Source: Enterococcus sp. BWR-S5 (GTDB lineage: Bacteria; Bacillota; Bacilli; Lactobacillales; Enterococcaceae). Taken from it: a stretch of 64,000 nt of DNA. The notes below the pieces were generated by a model. That model was not told the DNA's origin, did no database searches, and saw only the letters and a list, made by a program, of their open reading frames with translations. The position numbers and the translations under genes were made by a program. The stretch's first letter is position 1. Every line of letters begins with the position of its first letter. The stretch is from positions 1 to 64,000 of the forward strand of contig NZ_JADOEQ010000009.1 of NCBI RefSeq assembly GCF_016745255.1, written 5' to 3'. Positions 19,040 to 27,767 of the stretch are shown here, piece after piece.

Positions 19040-19771
19040 TTGAATGCAAACCAACTGAAATTTTTTATGATGGGCTTGATGGTCCTCGATCATATTTCCT
19101 TCTTCGTCTCAGATACTACATCGATCATTTTTCATATCATCACCCGATGTGTCGGCGTCTTTTTTGCTTATATGATTGTTGAAGGCTTCTTCCATACAAG
19201 AAACCGAACCAAGTATTTATCGCGACTCGCTAGCGCTGCTGCGATTATGGCGGTCGGCAATAGTCTATTGAACCTTTGGATAAATAATCCAGCAATACAG
19301 GCTCACAACAATATCTTTCTCACCTTAACGGTAGGATTGCTCATGCTAATCGTCGTTAATTGGACAAAGGAAGTGCCTGTTTTAGCGTTCAAGCTAGGTG
19401 GTGCGGTCGTCACAACAGCCCTACTTATCGGTGGAGCTATGTTCACCGAAGGCGGTACGGTCATCCTGCCATTTATTCTAATTACCTATTTTACGTATAA
19501 AAAGGTATTGCTACGTGATGCCTGTTACCTGTTGTTTTCGCTCTTACTTCTGTTTACCAGCTTTCAATGGATGGGGGATTGGTCGAATACACTGCTGATG
19601 CTGGGGATGAACTCAGACTTCGCCTTTATCTCCGTCATTCCTTTTCTGCATCTCTATAACGGAGAGAAAGGAAAGAGTACCGCTTTTTCAAAATATGCCT
19701 TTTACCTGTTTTATCCCCTGCATCTATGGGTGATTGCCATCGTGTCTAAGCTAATGATTATGAATGGGTAA
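19040..19771 (+). CDS. TraX-family membrane protein
   Basis: A 243-residue polytopic protein with about eight hydrophobic segments that begins NANQLKFFMMGLMVLDHI, the typical opening of the TraX family (acetylase of F pilin in plasmids; of unknown role in Gram-positive chromosomes). The C-terminus, FSKYAFYLFYPLHLWVIAI, also fits. The start codon is TTG at 19040 and the ribosome site is weak, so an ATG about ten codons in is possible. There are no conjugation genes nearby, so a role in acetylating an envelope component is only a guess. Confidence 0.8.
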   Translation: MNANQLKFFMMGLMVLDHISFFVSDTTSIIFHIITRCVGVFFAYMIVEGFFHTRNRTKYLSRLASAAAIMAVGNSLLNLWINNPAIQAHNNIFLTLTVGLLMLIVVNWTKEVPVLAFKLGGAVVTTALLIGGAMFTEGGTVILPFILITYFTYKKVLLRDACYLLFSLLLLFTSFQWMGDWSNTLLMLGMNSDFAFISVIPFLHLYNGEKGKSTAFSKYAFYLFYPLHLWVIAIVSKLMIMNG

Positions 19772-19794
19772 AAAAACTGTTGGACAAAAATAGA

Positions 19795-19842
19795 AAACAG
19801 AAGCTGCTTCATTCTAAGTGAACCGGCTTCTGTTTTTTTTTC
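19795..19842. terminator. Bidirectional terminator
   Basis: The stem AAACAGAAGC pairs with GCTTCTGTTT and is followed by a long T-run on the plus strand; the A-rich left flank supplies T on the minus strand. It separates the convergent TraX-like and immunity genes. Confidence 0.8.
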
Positions 19843-19880
19843 GTAAAAGGTGATTGCTGTTAATCGATGTATTTTTTGTG

Positions 19881-20243
19881 CTATTCTTCTTCGCTATTGT
19901 ATTGCCTGTCTAGTCGTTCGAGCACCTGGTCTAATTCCTCCATTTCAAACATAGTTGCGAGGAACGAAACTTTTAAAAATAGACCATCCGCTTCCGCAGC
20001 AAATGCTTCCACAGCAATCTTTATAAGCTCTTCATTTAATTCCTCTACGATAATCAACTGTTGCGCCCAGCCTGGTTCAGAATATCCTTTTTCATTCATC
20101 AATGTACCGATATTCTTCAGTGTCGATACAACTAGTGTGTACTGATTTCCATCATCCAATGTGACAAAGATATCGATATTATCATCGGTTATATCGGCGA
20201 TTTTATCTAAAGTGGTCGGGTATTCAATGTTCATTACATTCAT
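19881..20243 (-). CDS. Putative LXG-toxin immunity protein, third copy
   Basis: A 120-residue acidic soluble protein, one of three tandem paralogues downstream of an LXG toxin. Its N-terminus (YPTTLDKIADITDDNIDIFV) and especially its C-terminus (MFEMEELDQVLERLDRQYNS) match the copy at 20686-21051. The position after the toxin and the small acidic nature make it an immunity protein by the usual organisation of such cassettes; no family name is recognised. A 43-base stretch (19915-19957) is identical at DNA level to 20723-20765, indicating recent duplication or conversion. Confidence 0.7.
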   Translation of the reverse strand: MNVMNIEYPTTLDKIADITDDNIDIFVTLDDGNQYTLVVSTLKNIGTLMNEKGYSEPGWAQQLIIVEELNEELIKIAVEAFAAEADGLFLKVSFLATMFEMEELDQVLERLDRQYNSEEE

Positions 20244-20296
20244 TTTCTGATTTCCTCATTCCTATATAAGCTACCAACAGATTTTAAATTTTTTTA

Positions 20297-20665
20297 TTAC
20301 TTATTTTCACTACTAGAATTTTCTATCTCTTCATTCACTTTACGTATCTCATCAATTTTAATCTGCAACTCATCAGAGGTAAATTCCATATATAGAAAAT
20401 TCATTTTCAAATAATAAGCGTCCTCTTTGGCATGGGCTTCAATAGCCTTTCGAATCGTATCTTCTCTTAATTCATCCACGATGATGAAAGGCGGGCCTTC
20501 TTCTAAATAACCATCTTCCATCATTTCTTTGATATTCTTAATTGTTGCAATAACAAGCACATAAGTAAAACCATCCTCTAGCTCTACAAACACATCAATG
20601 TTGTCATTAGTGATATCTTCAATTTTATCTAAGGTTGTTGGGTATCTTATTGCTTTTATTTTCAT
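20297..20665 (-). CDS. Putative LXG-toxin immunity protein, second copy
   Basis: A 122-residue acidic protein whose first 50 residues (IRYPTTLDKIEDITNDNIDV) are almost identical to the first copy. Its C-terminal half (EFTSDELQIKIDEIRKVNEE) differs from both neighbours. The split between a conserved N-terminal half and a divergent C-terminal half fits diversification of toxin recognition. It lies 20 bases after the first copy and 53 before the third. Immunity function is inferred from context only. Confidence 0.7.
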   Translation of the reverse strand: MKIKAIRYPTTLDKIEDITNDNIDVFVELEDGFTYVLVIATIKNIKEMMEDGYLEEGPPFIIVDELREDTIRKAIEAHAKEDAYYLKMNFLYMEFTSDELQIKIDEIRKVNEEIENSSSENK

Positions 20666-20685
20666 TTCTGAATCTTGCCCTTCAG

Positions 20686-21051
20686 TTATTCTTCATCATC
20701 ACTATTATAAAGCCTATCTAACCGTTCGAGCACCTGGTCTAATTCCTCCATTTCAAACATAGTTGTCAGGTATGAAACTTTCAAATACAAACCATTTCTA
20801 GCTTTCGCATACGCTTCTATAGCTTTTCTGATTAAGTTTTCCTCTAACTCTTCTACAATAATTAATTGTTGAACCCAACCGGGCTCAGAATACCCTGCTT
20901 CTTTCATATACATTTCTACATTTTTTATCGTCGATACAACAATAGTGTATGTAGAGCCATCTTCTAAATCTACAAAAACATCAACATTATCATTGGTGAT
21001 ATCCTCAATTTTATCTAGTGTTGTTGGATACCTAATTGCTTTTATTTTCAA
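20686..21051 (-). CDS. Putative cognate LXG-toxin immunity protein, first copy
   Basis: A 121-residue acidic protein starting 15 bases after the toxin reading frame ends at 21067, which is where cognate immunity genes of LXG toxins lie. The sequence begins MKIKAIRYPTTLDKIEDIT, carries YSEPGWVQQLIIVEELEE in the middle and ends with a helical MEELDQVLERLDRLYNS. No named domain is recognised. With the two following paralogues it forms an immunity array; being the nearest, it is the best candidate partner of the toxin domain just upstream. Confidence 0.72.
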   Translation of the reverse strand: MKIKAIRYPTTLDKIEDITNDNVDVFVDLEDGSTYTIVVSTIKNVEMYMKEAGYSEPGWVQQLIIVEELEENLIRKAIEAYAKARNGLYLKVSYLTTMFEMEELDQVLERLDRLYNSDDEE

Positions 21052-21066
21052 GTTGCACCTCTTCCC

Positions 21067-21684
21067 TTATTTATACAAGTCCATCAAAAGTTTTATAACC
21101 TTGTCTTCATTCCCTTTGTGTGATTTCCCCAATATTTCAATCACTCCATCAACTTTTCGGAAAAATACACGTGCACCATTCGCTCCTCTAAGGTAACATA
21201 CATCCTTAAATAAGTTCTTATTTCCTTTCCCAGGATTTACATTTCCTTTTGCTAACTGCTCAACTAAGCGATCTGCTTCCCTTTGTACCTCTTGATCTTT
21301 CCCCATCTTTTCTGCTTCCCTTTTCAATCCTGTATCTTCATCAATCTTCGACACGATTTTCGGGCTGCCGTCGCTTGGGGTCTGTCCCCAGTTTACTGCA
21401 CTGATTGAGACACCTGTCAATATTTCAGAAACCCCAACTGAGACAGTCGCTAATGCTTCGGATATCACTGCACCGTCCGCTCGCACGAGTAATTGAGTCG
21501 CTTCTCCTGTGGCTGCATTCACACCATAGCCAATTGCCAACCCATTTCCTAAATTCACCAAGCCATTAACAACGAACTTGGTTCCATCAACAATAAACAT
21601 CGCACTGGTCGCAAAGGTATACAATTTCCCTACTGGGCTATCTTGAAATTTTTGATATTCCGATAATCGAAATTCTGCCATCAA
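21067..21684 (-). CDS. C-terminal part of LXG toxin (after in-frame stop): linker and toxin domain
   Basis: This 205-residue frame continues in the same phase as the LXG part after a TAG at 21718-21720 and eleven sense codons, so both were one gene of about 471 codons. It contains a glycine/hydrophobic middle (TKFVVNGLVNLGNGLAIGYG) and a compact C-terminal domain beginning about GNVNPGKGNKNLF. That domain carries YLRGANGARVFFRKVDG and EILGKSHKGNEDKVIKLL. The domain resembles small RelE-like ribonuclease toxins seen at the ends of polymorphic toxins, but I am not certain. If translated separately it could start at TTG 21684 or ATG 21681; no ribosome site is evident. Confidence 0.7.
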   Translation of the reverse strand: MMAEFRLSEYQKFQDSPVGKLYTFATSAMFIVDGTKFVVNGLVNLGNGLAIGYGVNAATGEATQLLVRADGAVISEALATVSVGVSEILTGVSISAVNWGQTPSDGSPKIVSKIDEDTGLKREAEKMGKDQEVQREADRLVEQLAKGNVNPGKGNKNLFKDVCYLRGANGARVFFRKVDGVIEILGKSHKGNEDKVIKLLMDLYK

Positions 21685-21717
21685 GCCAGTTAATTCAGCA
21701 GTTAATTTGGCGTCAAG

Positions 21718-22464
21718 CTACCCATTTTTATAAACAAAATAACTAGGATTGCCAAATTCATCAACCGTGACTTCCACATCGTAGTTTACATTTCCATTGC
21801 TTAAAGCTTGAGTCAGCAAAAGGGCCTCTTCTTTCTCCTGACGCTTCTTCCACGCCTCATTGATTGGTCTCGCCCAGGTCATATCCAGTCTCGATATGTC
21901 AAATGTTCCTGAAGCTGGATTCCAGGCTCCGCTTTTACTCACAGCCGAAATTGCTGCTTCCAGATTATCAATATTGGCTTCTACATCCGCGAAAATAGCA
22001 GGAGAAATGCTGTCAAACAAATAGAGGTCTTCCAGCTTTTCCTCCAGCTTTCTGATTGATTCCTGTGTTCTCATGTATGCGTGTTCTAAGCGATGATTGG
22101 GTTCCTCTAATTTATTCAACACTTCTCTGTAAGAATCCAACAGGTCTTTCCCTTGCTGAATTTGTTCCAACAAACGGTCTTCTTCGATATCACCACCGCC
22201 AACGATTTCCTGAAATTTAGAAGGAAAGTCCGCATGCGCCTGACTCAACGATTCACCTGCCAAAATCAGGGCATTCGCAAGTGGCGGATACACTGCCATA
22301 AAATAGTTTCTAGCAGAATCATAGGTTTTACTGGACAACGGTGCGTTCAGAAAATGATTCACACTATCCTTCAAAGTACCGGCATGCTGAATGTATTCAT
22401 TTCCCAGCTTCATCGCTTCACTTGCCTGCGCCTGCATCTCTCCAACAAAAAAACTAAGCCCCAT
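21718..22464 (-). CDS. LXG-domain type VII toxin, N-terminal part ending at in-frame TAG
   Basis: The 248-residue product is the LXG targeting domain: a long helical protein with heptad-rich segments (LEEPNHRLEHAYMRTQESIRKLEEKLEDL), followed by WNPASGTFDISRLDMTW, which ends many LXG regions. The domain directs export through the Ess/type VII apparatus. I chose the ATG at 22464, behind AAGGAG, overlapping the upstream gene by 11 bases. The frame ends at a TAG where an AAG (Lys) would restore a full-length toxin, so the gene is either a recent pseudogene or needs readthrough. Confidence 0.75.
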   Translation of the reverse strand: MGLSFFVGEMQAQASEAMKLGNEYIQHAGTLKDSVNHFLNAPLSSKTYDSARNYFMAVYPPLANALILAGESLSQAHADFPSKFQEIVGGGDIEEDRLLEQIQQGKDLLDSYREVLNKLEEPNHRLEHAYMRTQESIRKLEEKLEDLYLFDSISPAIFADVEANIDNLEAAISAVSKSGAWNPASGTFDISRLDMTWARPINEAWKKRQEKEEALLLTQALSNGNVNYDVEVTVDEFGNPSYFVYKNG

Positions 22465-22831
22465 CCATAAACTCCTTCTCATCCTCTTTGTTCATCACAC
22501 GTTCTTTTCTTTCCCACAACAGTTCTTCTTCATAACCGATTAATTGCTTTTCTTCCTGCCGAAGTTCTTCTATATTTCGTTCCAGTTCATAAAAATTATG
22601 TCTATGTATCTCTCTGACTTCATCCTCTACAGCTGAAAAATAGTGCTTTATTTCTTCATTTTTCATCGATTGGAGAACGTTCGCAAGAAAGGCTTCATGC
22701 TGTAGTGATAAAGGCTGACAATCCTGTTCCAATTCTTCTAAACGCCATTGTTTTTTTCGATTGACAGCCTGATTGTCTGCAACCTCCGAACGCTTGCGAT
22801 TGATTTGTTCTTCGCTTTCTATCATTTTCAT
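22454..22831 (-). CDS. LXG-associated helical protein (DUF3958-like chaperone/adaptor)
   Basis: A 125-residue, highly charged, almost entirely helical protein with coiled-coil character (EEQINRKRSEVADNQAVNRK near the start, ERNIEELRQEEKQLIGYEEE near the end). In LXG cassettes the gene between the WXG-like protein and the toxin encodes a small partner needed for toxin stability or targeting; DUF3958 is the family I associate with it. Its start overlaps the upstream stop (TGATG) and its end overlaps the toxin start, so the three genes are tightly coupled. Confidence 0.72.
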   Translation of the reverse strand: MKMIESEEQINRKRSEVADNQAVNRKKQWRLEELEQDCQPLSLQHEAFLANVLQSMKNEEIKHYFSAVEDEVREIHRHNFYELERNIEELRQEEKQLIGYEEELLWERKERVMNKEDEKEFMDGA

Positions 22832-23136
22832 CAGCCTTTACCTGGTCCTGAGAGGATGGTCAGTCCATCGAAGCCCTTTCCCAACTGCTGATCGATGGCC
22901 GCAAATTCTTCTGCAACAGAATGGATATTATTCCCATCTCTGGTCAAGGCATCAGATAGCTGCGAGCCGACTGTTCCCATGCGTTGCATCGTACTTTGCG
23001 CATTGCTTTGACCGGAAATAGTTGTCCGTTCGACATTCGCTGCCGGCGCGGAAACACTATTCAAAGCACTCGCTGCTTGACTAAATTTCTGTGATGCGGC
23101 ACCAGCAACAGTTATATTTACATCTAATCCACTCAT
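22831..23136 (-). CDS. Type VII secretion WXG-like small protein (TIGR04197-type)
   Basis: A complete 101-residue helical protein and the first gene of the LXG cassette. It has SQAASALNSVSAPAANVERT in the first half and ALTRDGNNIHSVAEEFAAID in the second, followed by a glycine-rich end (GKGFDGLTILSGPGKG). It likely pairs with the next protein and the LXG domain to form the export-competent complex. It is paralogous to the truncated gene at 1-285. An AAAAAGGAGT ribosome site precedes the ATG. Confidence 0.82.
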   Translation of the reverse strand: MSGLDVNITVAGAASQKFSQAASALNSVSAPAANVERTTISGQSNAQSTMQRMGTVGSQLSDALTRDGNNIHSVAEEFAAIDQQLGKGFDGLTILSGPGKG

Positions 23137-23446
23137 ATGTTATCAACTCCTTTTTATTCAGGTATTATTCTCTACTTACAGACTTATATTCACGCCAGAA
23201 TAGATACATTCCTTTTTTATAGTGTAAATTACATAACCATTGCTATCAAGTGGATATTAGAGTCAATAACACGTTCCTCTATCATGCAAGAAAAAGAATC
23301 TCCCATTTAGCTACCTAGGCTATCCTTAATCGCAAAGATAAAAAAACACCAACAGCTTACGCGTTAGTGTCCCACTCTATAAAATACTCTCTAAACAAAA
23401 AACGGAGTCGCTACCGACTCCGTTTTTTGGGGTGTCCTTTATTCAG
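23137..23446. other. Intergenic region upstream of LXG cassette
   Basis: The region contains a strong terminator at 23397-23428 and, at about 23344-23370, a weaker imperfect hairpin (ACAC-AAC arms) with T-rich flank on the minus strand. The rest is AT-rich and should hold the promoter of the LXG cassette; I cannot place it with confidence. Confidence 0.45.
23397..23428 (-). terminator. Strong terminator downstream of rsmC-like gene
   Basis: AAAAAACGGAGTCG and CGACTCCGTTTTTT are exact complements around a four-base loop, giving a bidirectional-looking intrinsic terminator. It lies 19 bases after the methyltransferase stop. Confidence 0.9.
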
Positions 23447-24052
23447 CTAGGCTTCCTTCACGCTTCTCAAAATATAGTAGCCTTTATCCTTTGTAACGAT
23501 TTCAACATTACCGAAGACTTCTTTCATTCGCTTCTGAGCGCTTGGTGCCCCTTGTTTCTTTTGAATGACAACGGTCAATGTACCGCCAACAACTAATAGG
23601 GGCTCCGCTTCAATCAGGATTTCATGAACAACCTTTTTTCCGGCACGAATTGGCGGATTGCTGACGATGGCTGCATAGTGCGTCTCATGAAGTGTTTCAT
23701 AGATATTTGATGGATGAATATCAATATTCTCAATTTGATTCTTTTTCGCATTGCCCTCAGCCAGCGCAACTGCCCGTTGGTTCACATCAATCATCTCAAC
23801 CGTTCTTCCTGAAGTATACGCCAGCGAAAGACCAATTGGCCCATAGCCGCAGCCGACATCGAGAATTCTTCCCTCCGGCAGATGCTGCCAGTCAAAGGCA
23901 TCAATCAAGACACGCGAACCATAATCCACGCCATTTCGGGAAAACACACCGCTGTCCGTTGTAAAATGAAAATTTTTCCCAACCAGTTCAAAAGACCACT
24001 GTTCGATATCATGCGCTGTATCAGGATTTTCAGTATAATAATGATTTGTCAT
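23447..24052 (-). CDS. RsmC-like class I SAM-dependent methyltransferase
   Basis: The 201-residue protein is a single-domain relative of the 16S rRNA (guanine-N2) methyltransferase RsmC, common in Firmicutes (YbxB type). SAM-binding motif I is ILDVGCGYGPIGLSLA, motif II acidic VEMIDVN, and the catalytic motif is NPPIRAGK, the NPP(F/I) signature of N-methyltransferases. FTTDSGVFSRNGVDYGSRVL before motif I is also family-typical. It lies alone with its own terminator. Whether it modifies rRNA in this organism is inferred from the family. Confidence 0.82.
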   Translation of the reverse strand: MTNHYYTENPDTAHDIEQWSFELVGKNFHFTTDSGVFSRNGVDYGSRVLIDAFDWQHLPEGRILDVGCGYGPIGLSLAYTSGRTVEMIDVNQRAVALAEGNAKKNQIENIDIHPSNIYETLHETHYAAIVSNPPIRAGKKVVHEILIEAEPLLVVGGTLTVVIQKKQGAPSAQKRMKEVFGNVEIVTKDKGYYILRSVKEA

Positions 24053-24129
24053 TTTCTCGTTCCTTTACTCAAGATTGGATACTTATGGTTTCTGTCGGTC
24101 CAACCATTCATTCTAACTGCTTTTGGCAG

Positions 24130-24708
24130 CTACGCCATCAGTTTACCTTTTATCTCCCGAACAATCAAGGCAGCTAAAAATTCATACCCGTACTCAGAAA
24201 AATGTAAGCCATCTTCCTGTAAAAATTCATCTACGCCTGGATAAACACCCAACACATGATACATGTCCACTGTCGGCACCCCATATTTTTCACCGACCGC
24301 TTTCGCTGCTGCCACAAAGCGCTGAACCTCTTCAGTCTGACGACTAGGTTGTCTGGCAGTATCTATAAATGGCGGAGTAAACAAAATCACTTTTTTCGCG
24401 CCAATCTGTTCAATCATTTGAGATAGATTTTCCTGATAAGAGTGTGCATCGATTGGGTAGCTTTCAGAACAATCATTTGCGCCAAAGAAGATGGTCACAT
24501 AATCAGGATTTTCAACCAGTACATCCTTTTTCAGTCTGCGCAGCCCGCCTGCTGTAGTATCTCCCGGAATGCCGGCATTCACAATCGTGATATCTGTATA
24601 ATTTTGTGCAGAAAGGTCGTCCTTAACTAAGTTTGTCAGCACCGGTGAAACGGCCTCACCTAGATAGCCTGCTGTAATACTGTCTCCAAATAACACTAAT
24701 TTTGTCAT
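24130..24708 (-). CDS. SGNH/GDSL-family esterase or lipase
   Basis: A 192-residue cytoplasmic protein of the SGNH hydrolase fold. Block I is VLFGDSITAGYL with the catalytic Ser, block II contains NAGIPGDTT, block III is FFGANDC with the oxyanion Asn, and block V is DGLHFSEYGYEFLA with the Asp-x-x-His pair. The start at 24708 is taken because block I must be N-terminal and AGAGGG precedes it. The substrate is probably a short-chain or carbohydrate ester; nothing nearby narrows it. Confidence 0.88.
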   Translation of the reverse strand: MTKLVLFGDSITAGYLGEAVSPVLTNLVKDDLSAQNYTDITIVNAGIPGDTTAGGLRRLKKDVLVENPDYVTIFFGANDCSESYPIDAHSYQENLSQMIEQIGAKKVILFTPPFIDTARQPSRQTEEVQRFVAAAKAVGEKYGVPTVDMYHVLGVYPGVDEFLQEDGLHFSEYGYEFLAALIVREIKGKLMA

Positions 24709-24966
24709 ACTAGCCCTCTTTTCTCTCGCTATAAAACAAGTAACAATAACCTCTGCAGCTTTCATCTCCTGACGATTCTTTGGCGCTCATCAATAACGGA
24801 TTTCCACAAGCCATTGTCTACTTTCTGTTTCACTTCTGACTTTATGATACCACTGAGAAAAACTTTTTCCCAAACAAACATTTCTTTCATGAATTACTGT
24901 GTAGAATTACCGCTGTTTGTGTTAAAATAAGCAAAGAAAAACATGTCACTGTTGGCGGAGGATCAA

Positions 24967-25890
24967 ATGGACGAAAAAATGAACTACTATCGCATTCCTC
25001 GTGAGGAATGGTTGGGATTCTACCGAAATGGAGAAGCCCCGATGACAGAAGAGGAATTGGAAAATATCAAAGGCTTTAACGATCAGATATCATTGCAGGA
25101 TGTAGAAGACATTTACGTCCCCCTGACACATCTGATCCATTTGCATATGAAAGAGTTTGAATCTTTGACATTAAGCAAAGGGCTATTTTTGCATAGATAC
25201 GTTCCAGTGCCGCCGTTCATTATCGGAATTGCCGGAAGTGTTGCTGTAGGGAAAAGTACTACTGCTCGACTCCTGCAAACGATTTTGTCACGAATCTTCA
25301 AACGCCGCAATGTACAGCTAATTACGACAGATGGCTTTTTATACCCAAACAAAGTATTGGAAGAACGCGGCATCATGAACCGCAAAGGCTTCCCTGAAAG
25401 CTATGATATGGAAAAGCTGATTGGTTTTCTGAATCGGGTCAAAAACGGCGAAGATGAAATCCGTGTCCCTATGTATTCCCATAGTGTTTATGACATTATT
25501 GAAGGCGAATACGAAATTATCAATCAACCGGACATTTTAATTGTTGAAGGGATCAATACGCTGCAGCTGCCTGCGAACCAGCAGATTTATGTCAGTGATT
25601 TCTTTGATTTTTCCGTGTTTGTTGACGCTGATCCAAAGTTGATTGAGAAATGGTATTTGGACCGCTTCGGCGCCTTACTTGATACGGCCTTCCAAGATCC
25701 GGATAACTATTATTATCAATATGCCATCGGTGACCGTGAAGAAGCCTTCAAAATGGCAAAAAACGTATGGAAAAGTGTGAATTTGAAGAATTTAGAAGAA
25801 TATATCTTGCCTACAAGAGGGCGAGCTGATATCATACTCCATAAAACAGAAAAGCACATTATCGATGAGATTTACTTAAGGAAATACTGA
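24967..25890 (+). CDS. coaA: Pantothenate kinase, type I
   Basis: The 307-residue protein phosphorylates pantothenate, the first step of coenzyme A synthesis. The P-loop GIAGSVAVGKSTTARLLQ lies near residue 90, followed by LITTDGFLYPNKVLEERGIM and KGFPESYDMEKL, all characteristic of bacterial type I CoaA, and FVDADPKLIEKWYLDRF in the C-terminal part. I chose the ATG at 24967 with GGAGG upstream over the ATG at 24943. It lies upstream of guaA in the same direction. Confidence 0.95.
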   Translation: MDEKMNYYRIPREEWLGFYRNGEAPMTEEELENIKGFNDQISLQDVEDIYVPLTHLIHLHMKEFESLTLSKGLFLHRYVPVPPFIIGIAGSVAVGKSTTARLLQTILSRIFKRRNVQLITTDGFLYPNKVLEERGIMNRKGFPESYDMEKLIGFLNRVKNGEDEIRVPMYSHSVYDIIEGEYEIINQPDILIVEGINTLQLPANQQIYVSDFFDFSVFVDADPKLIEKWYLDRFGALLDTAFQDPDNYYYQYAIGDREEAFKMAKNVWKSVNLKNLEEYILPTRGRADIILHKTEKHIIDEIYLRKY

Positions 25891-26099
25891 TTTACGCATG
25901 CAGATAGGTACAGATTGCTGTATAGCAACCAATTCTTAACTGCCATAACCTTGCTTTTAAAGAGAGCTGCAGCCAATAACGCTGCAGTATTTCTGAATGT
26001 CTCACTATGGTAAAAAAACAGCTTCGTCTGTTGCCTTTACTTTCAGCGAACATCTCAGCTTCTCTTTATATAAAATTCTAATAGATAGGGGTAATAAAT

Positions 26100-27656
26100 G
26101 TGACGAACATGTCCGAGATGACAAATGTTGAAAAAATCATCGTATTAGACTACGGCAGCCAGTACAATCAGCTGATTACTCGCCGTATTCGCGAATTCGG
26201 CGTCTTTTCAGAATTATTGAGCCACCGTATCACCGCTGCAGAAGTAAAAGAGATTGCACCAAAAGGGATCATCCTTTCCGGAGGACCCAACAGTGTTTAT
26301 GACGAAAATGCGTTCCGTATTGATCCGGAAATCCTAGAATTAGGTATCCCGATTTTAGGTATCTGTTACGGCATGCAGCTGTTGACGTATTGTCTCGATG
26401 GCAAAGTTGAACCTGCGAAAAACCGTGAATATGGAAAAGCTGAACTGGAAGTTACTGCTAAGGATGCAGCACTATTCAATGGACTGCCTTCTCCGCAAAC
26501 CGTCTGGATGAGTCATGGTGATTTAGTCACAGAACTGCCAACAGGCTTTGAGCTTGTCGCAACAAGTAAAGACTGCCCAATCGCCTCGATTCAAGATACT
26601 ACACGCAATTTCTACGGCGTACAGTTCCACCCAGAAGTACGCCATTCTGAGTACGGCAATGATTTGCTTCGTCACTTTGCCTTTGATGTTTGTAACTGCT
26701 CCGGCAACTGGTCAATGGAAAACTTCATTGATATGGAAATTGCCAAAGTACGCGAAAAAGTCGGCGACCGCAAAGTCTTGCTAGGTCTTTCTGGCGGGGT
26801 TGACTCAAGCGTCGTTGGTGTTCTGTTGCAAAAAGCAATCGGCGACCAACTGACATGTATTTTTGTAGACCACGGCTTATTGAGAAAAGGTGAAGGCGAT
26901 CAAGTCATGGATATGTTAGGCGGAAAATTCGGTCTGAACATCATTCGTGTCAACGCACAGAAACGTTTCCTTGATAAATTGGCCGGTGTGTCCGATCCGG
27001 AAGAAAAACGTAAAATTATCGGAAATGAATTCGTCTATGTCTTTGATGATGAAGCAACAAAGCTAGACGGCATTGATTTTCTTGCCCAAGGAACACTTTA
27101 TACAGACGTTATCGAAAGCGGCACAGAAACTGCCCAAACCATCAAATCTCACCACAACGTAGGTGGATTACCGGAAGATATGCAATTTGAGCTAATCGAA
27201 CCATTAAATACATTATTTAAGGATGAAGTTCGTGCACTAGGAACAGAACTTGGCATGCCTGACAATATCGTTTGGCGCCAGCCATTCCCTGGACCGGGAC
27301 TTGGTATCCGTGTTCTTGGTGAAATCACTGAAGAAAAACTGGAAATCGTTCGTGAGTCCGATGCGATTCTGAGAGAAGAAATTGCTAACGCCGGCTTAGA
27401 CCGCGACATCTGGCAATACTTCACTGTCTTGCCAGGCATCCGCAGTGTCGGTGTTATGGGTGACGGTCGTACCTATGACTACACAATCGGTATCCGCGCA
27501 GTCACTTCTATCGATGGCATGACCGCTGACTTTGCCCGTATCCCCTGGGATGTCCTGCAAAAAATCAGCGTCCGCATCGTAAACGAAGTCGACCACGTCA
27601 ACCGCATCGTGTACGACATTACAAGCAAGCCGCCAGCAACGGTGGAGTGGGAATAG
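26100..27656 (+). CDS. guaA: GMP synthase (glutamine-hydrolysing)
   Basis: This 518-residue enzyme aminates XMP to GMP. The N-terminal class I glutamine amidotransferase domain shows ILSGGPNSV, the nucleophile in GICYGMQ and FHPEV. The ATP pyrophosphatase domain carries the P-loop [11 protein letters not shown], and the C-terminus ends with the conserved [12 protein letters not shown]. The start is GTG behind AGGGG. The last bases of the gene (27645-27655) are repeated at 36649, marking guaA as the integration site of the island that follows; the coding sequence itself is intact. Confidence 0.97.
   Translation: MTNMSEMTNVEKIIVLDYGSQYNQLITRRIREFGVFSELLSHRITAAEVKEIAPKGIILSGGPNSVYDENAFRIDPEILELGIPILGICYGMQLLTYCLDGKVEPAKNREYGKAELEVTAKDAALFNGLPSPQTVWMSHGDLVTELPTGFELVATSKDCPIASIQDTTRNFYGVQFHPEVRHSEYGNDLLRHFAFDVCNCSGNWSMENFIDMEIAKVREKVGDRKVLLGLSGGVDSSVVGVLLQKAIGDQLTCIFVDHGLLRKGEGDQVMDMLGGKFGLNIIRVNAQKRFLDKLAGVSDPEEKRKIIGNEFVYVFDDEATKLDGIDFLAQGTLYTDVIESGTETAQTIKSHHNVGGLPEDMQFELIEPLNTLFKDEVRALGTELGMPDNIVWRQPFPGPGLGIRVLGEITEEKLEIVRESDAILREEIANAGLDRDIWQYFTVLPGIRSVGVMGDGRTYDYTIGIRAVTSIDGMTADFARIPWDVLQKISVRIVNEVDHVNRIVYDITSKPPATVEWE
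27645..27655 (+). other. Left attachment site (attL) in guaA 3' end
   Basis: The 11-base GAGTGGGAATA at the end of guaA recurs exactly at 36649-36659, just past the integrase gene. The 3' end of guaA is a known integration site for genomic islands, so this is taken as the crossover core. Confidence 0.75.
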
Positions 27657-27745
27657 CCTAGTAAACTAAAATGGAGTGTTAACGCTGACTTAACAACGTT
27701 TTGATGTTGTAAAACTAGTATAATTTCACTTAAATACAAATCGTG

Positions 27746-27767
27746 CCCCACCAAATACCCCACCAAG
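27746..27767 (+). repeat. Subterminal direct repeat, left copy (putative integrase arm site)
   Basis: The 22-base sequence consists of two CCCCACCAA units 12 bases apart (period about one helical turn) plus a final G. The identical 22 bases occur at 36566-36587 near the right end. The arrangement resembles the arm-type binding sites of tyrosine integrases; that function is inferred. Confidence 0.7.

Noticed and set aside
19881-23136. Complete type VII secretion machinery
   Set aside because: Only substrates, a partner protein and immunity genes are present; no EssC-like ATPase or membrane components lie in the window.
25891-26099. Purine riboswitch upstream of guaA
   Set aside because: No three-way junction with the conserved purine-aptamer loops is visible in the 209-base gap.
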